Shown in pieces: positions 22,665 through 32,792 of a stretch of 64,000 bases of DNA. Below the pieces are notes generated by a model. That model was not told the origin of the DNA. It made no database searches and worked only from the letters and a program-made list of their open reading frames with translations. Position 1 is the first letter of the stretch. Every line of letters begins with the position of its first letter. The translations under genes were made by a program, and so were the position numbers. The stretch comes from Psychrosphaera aestuarii (GTDB lineage Bacteria > Pseudomonadota > Gammaproteobacteria > Enterobacterales > Alteromonadaceae), in contig NZ_CP072844.1 of the NCBI RefSeq assembly GCF_017948405.1, positions 2,852,001 through 2,916,000 of the forward strand. The letters run 5' to 3'.

Positions 22665-22741
22665 TGGCGCGCTCGGGAGGATTCGAACCTCCGACCGCCT
22701 GGTTCGTAGCCAGGTACTCTATCCAGCTGAGCTACGAGCGC
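22665..22741 (-). tRNA. tRNA-Arg (anticodon ACG), copy 1
   Basis: First of three identical tRNA-Arg(ACG) genes, 21 bp after tRNA-Ser in the direction of transcription. Cloverleaf and CCA are complete. Confidence 0.97.
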
Positions 22742-22762
22742 GCAATACATAAACACAAAGAA

Positions 22763-22855
22763 TGGCGGAGAAGGGGGGATTCGAACCCCCGATAGGGCTA
22801 CAAACCCTATACTCCCTTAGCAGGGGAGCGCCTTCAGCCACTCGGCCACCTCTCC
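22763..22855 (-). tRNA. tRNA-Ser (anticodon GCU)
   Basis: A 93-nt class II tRNA with the long variable arm of serine tRNAs and encoded CCA. The anticodon stem CTCCC/GGGAG encloses CTGCTAA, giving GCT for AGC/AGU codons. It is the first gene of the array. The csrA-tRNA-Ser-tRNA-Arg order is the same as in E. coli. Confidence 0.97.
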
Positions 22856-22862
22856 AATCAAT

Positions 22863-22899
22863 GCGGGGTGTATAGTAATGATCTACAAATATAAGTCAA
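22863..22899 (-). promoter_or_regulatory. probable promoter of the tRNA-Ser/tRNA-Arg array
   Basis: On the minus strand TTGACT (22894-22899) and TACTAT (22872-22877) are 16 bp apart, followed by a G/C-rich discriminator ACACCCCGC (22863-22871), as seen at stringently controlled stable-RNA promoters. The mature tRNA-Ser begins about 8 bp further. Confidence 0.62.
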
Positions 22900-23013
22900 A
22901 CAAAAATTTGTAAATTCGCGTTTGTTTGCGTTGATTTTGACCAATTTAAATTAAACAGGATCAAATTTAAGCATTACTAAATTATAAATATAACTATCAG
23001 ATAAAAAATAAAC

Positions 23014-23039
23014 ATAAAAAAACCGGCGCTAGGCCGGCT
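23014..23039 (-). terminator. intrinsic terminator of csrA
   Basis: Minus-strand stem of seven pairs including one G-U (23021-23027 with 23033-23039), followed by seven T. It begins five bases beyond the csrA stop codon. Confidence 0.85.
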
Positions 23040-23044
23040 GCTAC

Positions 23045-23236
23045 TTACTCAGCTTCCGAAGGCGCTCCGCCTTTTTCTGCTTGAATTCGCATATAAATTT
23101 CTTCACGATGAACCGCTACCTCTTTAGGGGCATTAACACCAATTCTTACTTGGTTGCCTTTCACTCCTAAGACAGTCACGGTAACTTCATCACCGATCAT
23201 TAACGTTTCACCAACACGACGAGTTAGTATAAGCAT
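23045..23236 (-). CDS. csrA: carbon storage regulator CsrA
   Basis: Dimeric RNA-binding protein that represses or activates mRNAs by binding GGA motifs, often in hairpin loops near ribosome sites. The 63-aa protein has the key RNA-contact residues Leu4 and Arg44 (VHREEI). The leader has a strong AAGGAG ribosome site, itself a GGA motif, so autoregulation as in E. coli is possible. It lies between lysC and the tRNA array. Confidence 0.98.
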   Translation of the reverse strand: MLILTRRVGETLMIGDEVTVTVLGVKGNQVRIGVNAPKEVAVHREEIYMRIQAEKGGAPSEAE

Positions 23237-23354
23237 TCTAAGCTCCTTAATATGCTTACTTAGGTTTCTTTCATAAAGTGAAAGCTACATACCAGCACAA
23301 GGCTGATCTTTGCTATTCTACCTACAGTTAAAGCATCTTACAATTGAATTGATT

Positions 23355-24614
23355 TTACATGTGTAATTCAAAGGCATTATGAAGTGCCCTTACACCAAGT
23401 TCCGTATACCTTTGATCAATCAGTACTGAAATTTTAATCTCAGAGGTGGAAATCAACAACACAGGAATATGTTCTTTAGCTAATGTCGATAATACTTTTG
23501 ATGCAACACCAGCATGAGTTCTCATTCCGATTCCAACTACAGAAATCTTAGCAACAGTTTCACTACCTTGCATACTTTCAGAACAAATATTTTCATTTTT
23601 TTCAACATATTGCCGTAAAAGGGACATAGTCGCCTTAAAATCGTCTAGTCCTACAGTAAATGCAAAGTCAATTTCTTTGTTGTCAAGCTTAGAATCCAAG
23701 CTCTGATTAATCATATCCACTTCGATTGACTTATCGGATAACAAAGATAAAACATCTGCACCACTAAAGAAATCTACGCTAACATTTGAGAAAGAGATCA
23801 TTGCTTCATCTTTTGTCGCTGCAATTCCCGAAATTAACAACTCTTCCAATTCACTCTCCTCGTAGGTAATTAATGTGCCTTGATCGGACGTATCTTTGTT
23901 AAATGGTATAAAACTAGACAGAACTCTAAGTTTGACATTAAATCGCCCAGCTAGCTCAACCGATCGCTTTTGCAATACTTTTGCACCTAAACTGGCCAAT
24001 TCAATCATTTCTTCAAACGCAATCGTTTTAAGTAATTTTGCATTCGGTTCAAGTCTTGGATCTGTAGTGTAAACACCCTCAACGTCTGTAAATATTTGGC
24101 ATTCATCGGCATTTATTGCTGCAGCTATTGCAACAGCTGACGTGTCTGTTCCACCGCGTCCCAACGTTGTAATATTGTTTTCTTCGTCACGTCCTTGAAA
24201 GCCAGCCGCTATAACAATTCGACCATGCTGTAAGTGTTCTCGCAAAATATCAGCTTGAATTGAGACGATACGGGCCTTACCAAAAGCAGATGTAGTTCGA
24301 ATACCAACTTGATCGGCTAATAAAGAAATTGCGGAAAAGCCTCTCGAAACGAGAGCAATAGATAAAAGTGACGCACTAACTTGCTCACCTGAAGACATTA
24401 AAACATCAAGCTCGCGACTTGCCGAGCTCGCAGAGTCCGGTGCGACTTGATGGGCTAAATTGATAAGCCGGTTTGTTTCTCCGCTCATTGCGGAAACCAC
24501 AACCACGACTTGATGTCCTTGTTGGACCGTATGAATTATTCGATCAGCGACAGCATTGATACGTTCAATAGAACCTACCGATGTGCCGCCATATTTTTGT
24601 ACGAATAGTGCCAA
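23355..24614 (-). CDS. lysC: aspartate kinase
   Basis: Phosphorylates aspartate, the first step toward lysine, threonine and methionine. The 419-aa protein has the kinase domain with KYGGTS at residues 7-12 and TTLGRGGTDTSAVA near 150, then two C-terminal ACT domains for feedback control (about 270-419). It is monofunctional, with no homoserine dehydrogenase domain. It starts 11 bp after alaS, and the alaS-lysC-csrA order is common in Alteromonadales and pseudomonads. Confidence 0.95.
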   Translation of the reverse strand: MALFVQKYGGTSVGSIERINAVADRIIHTVQQGHQVVVVVSAMSGETNRLINLAHQVAPDSASSASRELDVLMSSGEQVSASLLSIALVSRGFSAISLLADQVGIRTTSAFGKARIVSIQADILREHLQHGRIVIAAGFQGRDEENNITTLGRGGTDTSAVAIAAAINADECQIFTDVEGVYTTDPRLEPNAKLLKTIAFEEMIELASLGAKVLQKRSVELAGRFNVKLRVLSSFIPFNKDTSDQGTLITYEESELEELLISGIAATKDEAMISFSNVSVDFFSGADVLSLLSDKSIEVDMINQSLDSKLDNKEIDFAFTVGLDDFKATMSLLRQYVEKNENICSESMQGSETVAKISVVGIGMRTHAGVASKVLSTLAKEHIPVLLISTSEIKISVLIDQRYTELGVRALHNAFELHM

Positions 24615-24625
24615 TGCACAAATGC

Positions 24626-27250
24626 CTAGCTAAGTTTATTTTGTAAAAACTCATCCGCAGCTTTAATCGCATGCTCAACGTTGTCTGGTTGTGAACCACC
24701 AGCTTGGGCCATATCAGGACGACCACCACCTTTACCACCAACCTCAGCAGCTGCAACGTTAACTAGCTCGCCAGCTTTAACTTTACCAACAAGGTCTTTG
24801 GTTACACCAGCAATTAAACTTACTTTGCCATTTGCCGTAGCAGCAAGCAATAACGCTACAGAGCCAATTTTATTCTTTAAATCATCGACTAGACCGCGCA
24901 ATGACTTAGGATCTGCCTCGCCTAAATTAACAAGCAAAACATTAACGCCATTTACAACTTTAATTTGCTCAGACAAGTTACTACCTTGCGCACTTGCCAT
25001 TTTATCTTGTAACCCACGGAGCTCTTTTTCTAACGTTTTAGTGCGTAAAATTGACTGCTCAACTTTTTCTACCAGCGCACTTGGTTCCGACTTCAGAGCA
25101 GCTGCAGCGTTTGCAATTACAGACTCTAAACCATGAACATGCTCGATCGCAGCTAAACCGGTCACCGCTTCAATCCGGCGAACACCAGCAGCAATACCTG
25201 CTTCACTAATAATTTTGAACAACCCGATGTCACCTGTACGACTAACATGCGTACCACCACAAAGCTCAATGGAATAATCGCCCATTGTGACTACTCGAAC
25301 TTCGTCGTCATACTTTTCGCCGAACAACGCCATAGCGCCCTTTTCTTTAGCTGCATCAATCGCCATTACTTCAGTATTAAGTGGCAGGTTGCGTTGTATT
25401 TGTAAGTTTACTTGTAACTCAACTTCTTTAAGTTGTTCAGCTGTCACGCCTTCATAATGCGAGAAATCAAAACGAAACTTATCCGCTTCAACTAATGAGC
25501 CTTTCTGTCCAACATGCTCACCTAAAACATTTCTTAATGCCGCATGTATTAGATGTGTCGCTGAGTGATTTTTCTTTATCGCATTTCGGCGTGTCGCATC
25601 AATTTTACTGCTAACGTCGTCGCCTATTTTAATGCTGCCATTTGCAGTGCCGTAGTGCGCTACTGCATTACCTAATTTTTGCGTATCAGCAACAACAAAA
25701 GTACCACCAGAAACTTGAATTTCGCCCTTGTCACCAGACTGACCACCAGACTCAGCATAAAAAGGAGTGCTGTCCAATATTACTATGCCTTGATGACCAT
25801 CAGTAAGTTCATTGACAGAAGCACCGTTTGCAAACAGTTCAACGACTTTGCCGGCAAATTCTTCGTTGTCGTAACCAGTAAACTCACTCTGTTGTTGTGA
25901 TGTTAATTGGTTATTGTAGTCAGCTTTAAATGATGAAGCGGCTTGTGATTTTTTACGTTGCTCTAACATGTGAGCTTCAAAACCCGATTCATCAATTGTT
26001 AGTTCTTTTTCTCTCGCAATGTCTGCAGTCAAGTCAGCAGGGAAACCATAAGTATCGTAAAGACTGAATACTACCGAACCTGGGATTTCACTACCTTCAA
26101 GAGTCAATAACTGCGACTCTAACATTGCTAAACCTCGCTCTAAGGTTTTTGCAAACTGCTCTTCTTCAATTCTCAACATTTTTTCTACTACAGCTTGTTT
26201 TTGAGCAAGCTCTGGATAAGCATCGCCCATTTGCTCTACAAGCGTTGAGACTAATTTATTGAAAAACAGTCCATTAGCACCTAATTGATGTCCATGTCTT
26301 ACCGCTCTTCGAATAATTCGGCGTAGAACATATCCACGCCCTTCATTCGATGGCATGACACCATCCACGATTAGAAATGAACATGAACGAATGTGATCAG
26401 CAATTACTCGCAAAGACTTATTTTCTAAATCTTCTACGTTTAACAACGTCGCTGTCGCTTTGATTAAATTTTGGAAAATATCAATTTCATAGTTTGAGTG
26501 AACGCCCTGTAATATTGCGGCAATTCGCTCAATGCCCATACCTGTATCAACAGAAGGCTTAGGCAATTTAGCCATTTCACCATCAGCAGATCGGTTAAAC
26601 TGCATAAATACAATATTCCAAATCTCGATAAAACGGTCACCATCCTCTTCTGGAGATCCTGGAGGACCGCCCCAAATATGCTCACCGTGATCGTAGAAGA
26701 TTTCTGAACATGGTCCACAAGGACCCGTATCACCCATAGACCAAAAGTTGTCTGACTCGTATTTTTTATCTGCAGACTTATCACCAATGCGAATTATTTT
26801 TTCTGCTGGAACACCTATTTTTTTGTTCCAAATTTCAAATGCTTCATCATCCGTTTCATAGACAGTCACTAATAATTTATCTGCCGGTAGGCCAAGTACT
26901 TGGGTTAGAAACTCCCAAGCATACTGAATTGCATCATGCTTAAAATAGTCACCAAAACTAAAATTACCTAGCATTTCAAAGAAAGTATGGTGGCGAGCGG
27001 TGTAGCCTACATTTTCTAAATCATTATGTTTACCACCCGCTCTAACACAACGCTGAGAACTAGTCGCTCGAGTATAAGGACGCTGTTCCGCACCTAAAAA
27101 CACATCTTTAAATGGCACCATACCCGCATTGGTAAATAATAGTGTTGGATCGTTACCTGGCACTAATGAACTTGAGGCCACCACTTGGTGTTGCTTTGAG
27201 GCAAAAAAATCTAAAAAAGCCGTTCTTAAACTGGCAGTTGTATTGTACAT
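24626..27250 (-). CDS. alaS: alanyl-tRNA synthetase
   Basis: Charges tRNA-Ala and edits Ser- and Gly-tRNA-Ala. The 874-aa protein is full length: class II aminoacylation core (from [17 protein letters not shown]), the editing domain with zinc ligands in [11 protein letters not shown] and CGGTHV, and the C-Ala domain with a [15 protein letters not shown] signature near the end. It follows recX by 30 bp on the same strand. Confidence 0.98.
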   Translation of the reverse strand: MYNTTASLRTAFLDFFASKQHQVVASSSLVPGNDPTLLFTNAGMVPFKDVFLGAEQRPYTRATSSQRCVRAGGKHNDLENVGYTARHHTFFEMLGNFSFGDYFKHDAIQYAWEFLTQVLGLPADKLLVTVYETDDEAFEIWNKKIGVPAEKIIRIGDKSADKKYESDNFWSMGDTGPCGPCSEIFYDHGEHIWGGPPGSPEEDGDRFIEIWNIVFMQFNRSADGEMAKLPKPSVDTGMGIERIAAILQGVHSNYEIDIFQNLIKATATLLNVEDLENKSLRVIADHIRSCSFLIVDGVMPSNEGRGYVLRRIIRRAVRHGHQLGANGLFFNKLVSTLVEQMGDAYPELAQKQAVVEKMLRIEEEQFAKTLERGLAMLESQLLTLEGSEIPGSVVFSLYDTYGFPADLTADIAREKELTIDESGFEAHMLEQRKKSQAASSFKADYNNQLTSQQQSEFTGYDNEEFAGKVVELFANGASVNELTDGHQGIVILDSTPFYAESGGQSGDKGEIQVSGGTFVVADTQKLGNAVAHYGTANGSIKIGDDVSSKIDATRRNAIKKNHSATHLIHAALRNVLGEHVGQKGSLVEADKFRFDFSHYEGVTAEQLKEVELQVNLQIQRNLPLNTEVMAIDAAKEKGAMALFGEKYDDEVRVVTMGDYSIELCGGTHVSRTGDIGLFKIISEAGIAAGVRRIEAVTGLAAIEHVHGLESVIANAAAALKSEPSALVEKVEQSILRTKTLEKELRGLQDKMASAQGSNLSEQIKVVNGVNVLLVNLGEADPKSLRGLVDDLKNKIGSVALLLAATANGKVSLIAGVTKDLVGKVKAGELVNVAAAEVGGKGGGRPDMAQAGGSQPDNVEHAIKAADEFLQNKLS

Positions 27251-27280
27251 GTGCGTTACCTAAAAAGTTGTATTGGCCGC

Positions 27281-27763
27281 TCAATCTTCATTTGGCGACA
27301 TTGCATAATTGATTTGATCAATCGAAAAGCCTCGATACTGCATATATCGGAAACGTTTCGCTCGTTCTTTATATTCTTCGATGGTGGTTTCACCATATTT
27401 TCTCTTGTACGTTGCTTTGGCTTGTTCAAACCAGTCTACAGACTGCTCCTCAATACAAGCTTTAGCATCGCTGTCCTTAATTCCATGCTGTTTCAAGTCA
27501 TTAATAATTCTAAACGCACCCAATCCAGTGGATATTTTGCTTCGAACAAATGCTGCGACGTAACGTTTTTCACTTAACCAGTCATTTTCAATTAAACGTA
27601 CAATTAAGTCGTCTTTCATTTCTTGTATAAGACAAACTTTATCCAGCTTTTTTGAAAAGTCTGCGATCGAATAATCTCTTTTCGACAACCAGTAAAGTGC
27701 TCTGTTGTAGAGCTTTTTGGGATCTGTTATTGGATCGTATTGTACCGGTTGTTTAAAACTCAT
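27281..27763 (-). CDS. recX: regulatory protein RecX
   Basis: Inhibitor of RecA filament growth and ATPase. The 160-aa protein has the three-helix repeat pattern of RecX: LYNRALYWLSKRDYS near residue 18, DDLIVRLIENDWLSEKRYVAAFVR near 51, and KRFRYMQYRGFSIDQI near the C-terminus. It usually follows recA; here it heads the alaS-lysC-csrA block about 24 kb away. Its start directly abuts the preceding membrane-protein gene. Confidence 0.93.
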   Translation of the reverse strand: MSFKQPVQYDPITDPKKLYNRALYWLSKRDYSIADFSKKLDKVCLIQEMKDDLIVRLIENDWLSEKRYVAAFVRSKISTGLGAFRIINDLKQHGIKDSDAKACIEEQSVDWFEQAKATYKRKYGETTIEEYKERAKRFRYMQYRGFSIDQINYAMSPNED

Positions 27764-28507
27764 TTATTGTTCTATATCACTATCCGATTTTGATGAAACA
27801 GTATTTTCTACAAACGCGTCATCCATTGCAGGTTTCACCGGCTGGTAAATATCTAAAAATGCCTGTAAAAATGCAACTGTTGTGATCGAATAGGCGATTA
27901 ACCAACCAAAAATGATTAACGGCATACTCACCATTACAATTAACAACACGACTAAACCAAATACAGTCAGTGGCATTGCATTTATCCAACAAGCTTTAAA
28001 ACTATTTTTTAAAATAGTAGACAAAGGTGTTTCAGGCGCAACCCATGCAGTAGGGGCCGCAAACGCCGTTATCATTGCGTTAATAAAAAATAATATAGCC
28101 AATAGCAATACATCAGAAAATGACGGTAACTTTTGCTCTGCAAATAACAACTGCATATCGCTCGCTACCATGGTAATCGGTATAGATAATATTAAGGTTA
28201 CCGCTGCAATTCTTAATAACACGGCATATTTAGGTATCTGCCCTAAATACTGAAATATATCTTGCACATCTGTTGGTTCGTTGTGCTCTATATTTGATGT
28301 TACTTGATAAAATCCTAGTGTTATAAACGGCATTAAGAACAATACTAAAAAATTAGCATATGGAATAAATGCAGGAAGAATTGAAATAACTATAATAATG
28401 GCGCTCATCGCCATAAAAACCGCTGGTTTTAGAGTAAAGATCTTCCAAGCCTGTTTTATCCAAGTGAATCCGGCAAAGGCTTTAGCTCTTGTTACTTCTA
28501 ATTGCAT
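27764..28507 (-). CDS. integral membrane protein, BPSS1780/YciC-like
   Basis: A 247-aa protein with about six hydrophobic helices and an acidic, Ser-rich C-terminal tail. The motif WIKQAWKIFTLKPAVF near residue 16, where a Trp-rich amphipathic helix precedes the first membrane segment, is typical of BPSS1780/DUF-type membrane proteins of unknown function. Its stop directly abuts the recX start, so the two are cotranscribed. No catalytic residues are apparent. Confidence 0.65.
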   Translation of the reverse strand: MQLEVTRAKAFAGFTWIKQAWKIFTLKPAVFMAMSAIIIVISILPAFIPYANFLVLFLMPFITLGFYQVTSNIEHNEPTDVQDIFQYLGQIPKYAVLLRIAAVTLILSIPITMVASDMQLLFAEQKLPSFSDVLLLAILFFINAMITAFAAPTAWVAPETPLSTILKNSFKACWINAMPLTVFGLVVLLIVMVSMPLIIFGWLIAYSITTVAFLQAFLDIYQPVKPAMDDAFVENTVSSKSDSDIEQ

Positions 28508-28623
28508 ATTTTAAAGTCTACTCTAGATAGTGGGTTTAAAAATTTAATTTACAGATTATATAAAATTAAGCATCAATAATACCCTAATCAATATCTATTT
28601 CCATCAACTAAACTACGAATAAC

Positions 28624-29853
28624 ATGACATTGAGGCAATTTGTGCAAGAAGTTAAAGCTAATGAAAATTTAATATTGCCCAAATCCTGGCGTGTCTTGTC
28701 TTCAATCAACGATTTAACAGCAAATCAAAGGCATATTCTATTTGCTGGTGTGACCTGCCCTTTTCACTCTTTTGAATTTTTAGCCGCATTAGAAAATAGT
28801 GGTAGCATCGGTCAAGGTACAGGATGGATTCCAGAATATTTATTGTGCGAAGAAAGCGACGATAAATATGGTTTACTAATCGGCTATCAAAAGACTGATT
28901 CCTATGGTGAATACGTTTTTGATTGGGCATGGGCAGATGCTTTTCATCGAAATGGTATTCATTACTATCCCAAATATACTATTGGCATCCCCTTTTCTCC
29001 TATTCCTTGCCGCAAACTTATTGGCAACTTAACGCTAAGTATAAATGAAGCTTTATGCATTGCGCTCCAACACGCTGAGTCAAATCAATATTCCGGTGTT
29101 CACTTATTATTCGCAGAGGAAAAAGTAAATGTTGCGAAGAACTTTATTACCCGTAAAGGCCATCAGTTCCATTGGTTCAATAATAGGAATATCGCGAAGT
29201 TAGATTCAATTGATGAGTGTTTAATGCAAAACGAAACCAATCAATTTGAAAGCTTCACAGACTTTTTATCGATATTGACCGCTCGCAAGCGAAAAATGAT
29301 TTTAAAAGAGAGAGGTAAAGTTAAAAGTCATTTTTCATTTAGTTGGAAAAGCGGCGAACAAATTACTAGTGACGAGTTAAATGCATTTTATTTGAGTTAT
29401 CAAAGTACTTATATCAAACGTGGTCGTTCAGGCTATCTTTCACTTGCCTTTTTTCAAGAGATATTCAAATCATTAGCAACAAAAGTTAGACTACTCCTGT
29501 GTTTTAAAGAAGACGAAATCGTTGCAACGGCCCTTTACTTCGTAGATGAAGATACACTGTATGGGCGTTATTGGGGAGCGTTGGCGGAGTTTGATTATTT
29601 GCACTTTGAAGCTTGTTACTATCAAGGCATTGAGTATTGTATAAAACACAAAATAAAACGTTTTAACCCCGGCACTCAAGGTGAGCACAAGATCGCTCGG
29701 GGATTTAAACCGGTTGAGACAACTTCGTTGCACTCAATTTTTCTACAACCTTTTCACGACGCGATAGAACGATTTTGTAATGAGGAGTCTGTCCACAACG
29801 AGGCTTATATTAGCGCTTGTAGTGAAAGACTCCCTTATAAACTAGATTTATAA
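28624..29853 (+). CDS. GNAT/FemAB-like protein (peptidogalycan biosynthesis family, DUF482)
   Basis: A 409-aa soluble protein of the DUF482/FemAB_like family, which has two GNAT-type folds. N-terminal CPFHSFEFLAALENSGSIG and C-terminal FNPGTQGEHKIARGFKPVET match the conserved family blocks. Family members are predicted aminoacyl or acyl transferases, but none has a firmly known substrate. It stands alone, divergent from the recX-linked membrane gene and convergent with the MCP-like gene across 42 bp. Confidence 0.82.
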   Translation: MTLRQFVQEVKANENLILPKSWRVLSSINDLTANQRHILFAGVTCPFHSFEFLAALENSGSIGQGTGWIPEYLLCEESDDKYGLLIGYQKTDSYGEYVFDWAWADAFHRNGIHYYPKYTIGIPFSPIPCRKLIGNLTLSINEALCIALQHAESNQYSGVHLLFAEEKVNVAKNFITRKGHQFHWFNNRNIAKLDSIDECLMQNETNQFESFTDFLSILTARKRKMILKERGKVKSHFSFSWKSGEQITSDELNAFYLSYQSTYIKRGRSGYLSLAFFQEIFKSLATKVRLLLCFKEDEIVATALYFVDEDTLYGRYWGALAEFDYLHFEACYYQGIEYCIKHKIKRFNPGTQGEHKIARGFKPVETTSLHSIFLQPFHDAIERFCNEESVHNEAYISACSERLPYKLDL

Positions 29854-29895
29854 ACGGCATCGTCAACAATCAATTGGCATTAAATAAAGTTCTTT

Positions 29896-30792
29896 TTACT
29901 TATTTTTTAACGATTCAATTAACTGAGTGCTTAACGCTAAGTTTTGCGAGGAGCCAGAAACGGTTTGCTCTGTTTCTTCTCTTATTTGCGCTAAATGATT
30001 CAGTATGTCTTGTGAGGACGTTAATTGATGCTGCACCATAGTGATAGTTTGTTCAACCGATGACTTGCTGGTTTCAGCAAGTTCCGCTAAAGCGCTAAGG
30101 CGAGATGTGGTTTCATCTGCAATGCTAACAGAGGTATCCATTAAGTTTTCAACTTCAGACTGTTTAGTAATAATGGATGAAGATATATCCATGATTTTTT
30201 TCATTTCAGTTTGAATTTGGTCTGCCGAACTATTGGCGGTATTTGCTAAAGAACGAACCTCATCTGCAACGACCGCAAAACCACGCCCATGTTCACCCGC
30301 TCGCGCGGCTTCGATGGCGGCATTTAGTGCTAACAAGTTAGTTTGTTCCGCGATACCTTTGATCGATTCAACTAAATGGTCAATATTTTTACTGTTTTCG
30401 TCTAATGACGATAATAACTGCGTGAATTCTGAGATAAAAGTTGCAGAGCTTTTAATGGTATTTACCAAACTCGCTAACTGTTCAATGGACTCTTGGCTCA
30501 TTTGATAAGTTTCATTGGCACTTTCTTGAGAGCTTGAAGAGTTGATTTCTATTTCATTACTCTGGTCTAGAAACGCAGTAATTTCCTGAAATCCGGCATC
30601 TATTGAATGCAGCTTTTCTTCCGCTACCTCGTTTACACTTTTGGCAGTTTCATGAATTTTATGGGCAATTTCTAACGAGTTACTATTAGAGATACTGTCA
30701 TAAGCAAGCGCTTTCTCTTTAAGTTCGTTTAATTCTCGTATACTTACCGTTGTGTGTCCGTCAGGGATAGACGGTTTCAAGAAATTCAACAT
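29896..30792 (-). CDS. soluble methyl-accepting chemotaxis-type signalling protein
   Basis: A 298-aa protein made almost wholly of coiled coil, with the universally conserved chemoreceptor hairpin tip ([20 protein letters not shown] near residue 145, then [10 protein letters not shown]). No transmembrane segment or recognised sensor domain is visible. The N-terminal 40 residues include a short coiled coil. It should be cytoplasmic and could pair with CheW/CheA, or act in another MCP-like array. Its input is unknown. Confidence 0.85.
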   Translation of the reverse strand: MLNFLKPSIPDGHTTVSIRELNELKEKALAYDSISNSNSLEIAHKIHETAKSVNEVAEEKLHSIDAGFQEITAFLDQSNEIEINSSSSQESANETYQMSQESIEQLASLVNTIKSSATFISEFTQLLSSLDENSKNIDHLVESIKGIAEQTNLLALNAAIEAARAGEHGRGFAVVADEVRSLANTANSSADQIQTEMKKIMDISSSIITKQSEVENLMDTSVSIADETTSRLSALAELAETSKSSVEQTITMVQHQLTSSQDILNHLAQIREETEQTVSGSSQNLALSTQLIESLKNK

Positions 30793-31131
30793 TAGTGTAA
30801 ACCTTTGGTTTTTTATCTAATTAAAGTGTAAAACAACAAACTGACTAACCTTAGTAGAAAATTTATTGCTATTCATTAGTAATTTTAGTTTAGACGTTAT
30901 CGGACAAAATCGAAAAATCTTTATCTTTTACTAGTAACTTCGACTAATTATAGTATGTAATCAAAAAGTTATTAAAAATATATTTATGAATCTTCTAAAA
31001 ATTTAAAAACAATCAAAATGAACCGCTAGCAACATGAATTTATTCATAAATAAGGTGAGTTTTTGTTAGATTACGTCTAAAATCAAACCAGCTAATGATT
31101 GAACTCCCCAACTAATTTCGGTGAATTTTTA
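30793..31131. other. divergent intergenic region
   Basis: About 340 bp without a gene, between the MCP-like gene and the EAL-HDOD gene; it must contain both promoters. It is strongly A/T-rich. A 14-nt inverted repeat ATGAAT-TT-ATTCAT (31034-31047) lies about 85 bp before the EAL-HDOD start and might be an operator. I could not assign clear -35/-10 pairs. Confidence 0.4.
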
Positions 31132-32364
31132 ATGTATTTTTACGCGGCGCGCCAACCCATTTTGGATGCTGACAAAAACCTTTATGCTTATGAGCTTCTT
31201 TTTCGGGACGGCGTAGACAACGTATTTCCTGATGTTGATGGAGACATGGCTACCTCAAGAATTATTGAGGGCGCGCAAATAAATTTTGGTTTAGAAGATT
31301 TAACCGACGGCAAACCTGCTTTTATCAACTTCACCCTAGAGACAATAGTCAAAAAATACCCCAGTATGATGTCTCCCAACTCGCTTGTTGTTGAACTGCT
31401 AGAGACTATTCAGCCGGGTAAAAAACTACTCGCGGAAGTTCAAAAGTTACACGAGTTAGGCTACACCATCGCACTAGATGATTATGAGCACAAACCCGTT
31501 TGGAAGCACTTTTATCCTTATATACAAATGATAAAAATTGATCTTCGTAGTATGCCTCAAAACGAAATTTTACAAGTTCTTGACGATCTTAAAGCATACC
31601 CAGAAATTATAATGCTAGCGGAAAAAGTAGAAACCCTGGAAGAATTTGAGTGGTGCAAAAGAGCCGGTTTTACTTATTTTCAAGGCTTTTTCTTTTCAAA
31701 ACCTGAAATGGTAAAAACAAAAAATCTTTCACCGGCACAAATGACGTTAGCTGAATTATTATATGAAACTTCAAACGAAGACGTAAATATCCCTAAAATT
31801 ACACAAGTATTTGAACGAGATATTAACCTTTCGTACAAACTGCTAAGATACGCAAATTCCGCCGCATTCTCAAGAGTTAGTGAAATATCAACGATTAAGC
31901 AAGCTATTATCGCTTTGGGTCATTTAGAGCTTAAGAAGTTTATCTCTCTGCTTTTTTCTACGCAGGTAAATAGCTCAAAGCCTGATGAACTGTTAAAAAT
32001 GTCTATGGTCAGAGCGCGATTCTGTGAACAACTTGCTCTAGCAGAAAAAAGTCAGGATATAGGCAAAGCGTTTTTAACTGGAATGATGTCACTAATTGAC
32101 GCAATTTTAGATGAAACAATTGAAAAGGTAATGGAACAGTTACCTTTAGCTAATGAAATCAAGGTCGCCCTAATTAATAATGAAGGTAAGTTAGCTGAAT
32201 TTCTTAAACTGGCTAAAGCTTATGAGAGAGGCGATTGGGAGTCAGAGTCTGAAGCGGAAAAGGCGTTAGGTCTTGTGGGTGTGCAAGTGCCTGAGATTTA
32301 CTCAAGTGCGCTAAATTGGGCGGATGAGCAAATCTCAGTACTTCAGAGCAATAGTGAACTCTAA
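31132..32364 (+). CDS. degenerate-EAL plus HDOD domain signalling protein (YuxH/CdgJ type)
   Basis: A 410-aa protein with an N-terminal EAL-like domain (about 1-200) and a C-terminal HDOD domain (about 205-395). The EAL motif is replaced by ELLFRD near residue 18 and the DDFGTGYSS block by DDYEHKP, so several metal-binding positions are missing and phosphodiesterase activity is unlikely. Relatives such as Vibrio CdgJ affect motility and attachment. I chose the ATG at 31132 (MYFYAARQP, the usual family start) instead of a TTG eleven codons upstream. Its stop overlaps the convergent HhH gene by 4 bp. Confidence 0.88.
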   Translation: MYFYAARQPILDADKNLYAYELLFRDGVDNVFPDVDGDMATSRIIEGAQINFGLEDLTDGKPAFINFTLETIVKKYPSMMSPNSLVVELLETIQPGKKLLAEVQKLHELGYTIALDDYEHKPVWKHFYPYIQMIKIDLRSMPQNEILQVLDDLKAYPEIIMLAEKVETLEEFEWCKRAGFTYFQGFFFSKPEMVKTKNLSPAQMTLAELLYETSNEDVNIPKITQVFERDINLSYKLLRYANSAAFSRVSEISTIKQAIIALGHLELKKFISLLFSTQVNSSKPDELLKMSMVRARFCEQLALAEKSQDIGKAFLTGMMSLIDAILDETIEKVMEQLPLANEIKVALINNEGKLAEFLKLAKAYERGDWESESEAEKALGLVGVQVPEIYSSALNWADEQISVLQSNSEL

Positions 32365-32699
32365 ACCTTTAATACAAGTTTAAGTTTGGCCAATGCTTTT
32401 TGGCCAATACCTTTCACTTCTATAAGCTCGTCAATTGTTTTAAACCCACCTATTTCACGTCTGTATTGAATGATAGCAGCAGCTTTTGATGGTCCTATAC
32501 CTTTTACCGCAACAAGTTGCTCTGCCGTTGCTTCATTTACGTCTAGCTTTGAATTTGTAGACTGTTCCGCAACTTGTGTTTTTTGATCGATACCCTGCAA
32601 CTGAACAGCTCTGTTTTCAGTAGATACTTCAGTTGAATGTACAAACTGAGCACCGAAAATACCAGCAAATATAAGCGATACAATAATTAAAATTTTCAT
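32361..32699 (-). CDS. secreted helix-hairpin-helix (ComEA-type) protein
   Basis: A 112-aa protein with a signal peptide (about 22 residues) and a C-terminal tandem helix-hairpin-helix domain: LDVNEATAEQLVAVKGIGPSKA near residue 53 and DELIEVKGIGQKALAKL near 91. ComEA-like proteins bind DNA non-specifically in the periplasm and pull it in during natural transformation. The type IV pilus operon in this window is compatible with that role, but competence is inference. Confidence 0.85.
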   Translation of the reverse strand: MKILIIVSLIFAGIFGAQFVHSTEVSTENRAVQLQGIDQKTQVAEQSTNSKLDVNEATAEQLVAVKGIGPSKAAAIIQYRREIGGFKTIDELIEVKGIGQKALAKLKLVLKV

Positions 32700-32792
32700 A
32701 ATTTCTCCTTGAGTGGGACTTATTTCCCACCCTAAGGTTTAACTAAGAACGTTTAATTTTCGAGTGCAGTTCAGTTCAGTTTTAAGTCCAGT

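Noticed and set aside
24681-25136. Plus-strand 151-aa ORF opposite alaS
   Set aside because: Lies wholly within alaS on the opposite strand; no ribosome site or recognisable domain.
31099-31131. TTG start of the EAL-HDOD protein
   Set aside because: The extra 11 residues are not typical of the family, and the ATG at 31132 begins the conserved MYFYAARQP.
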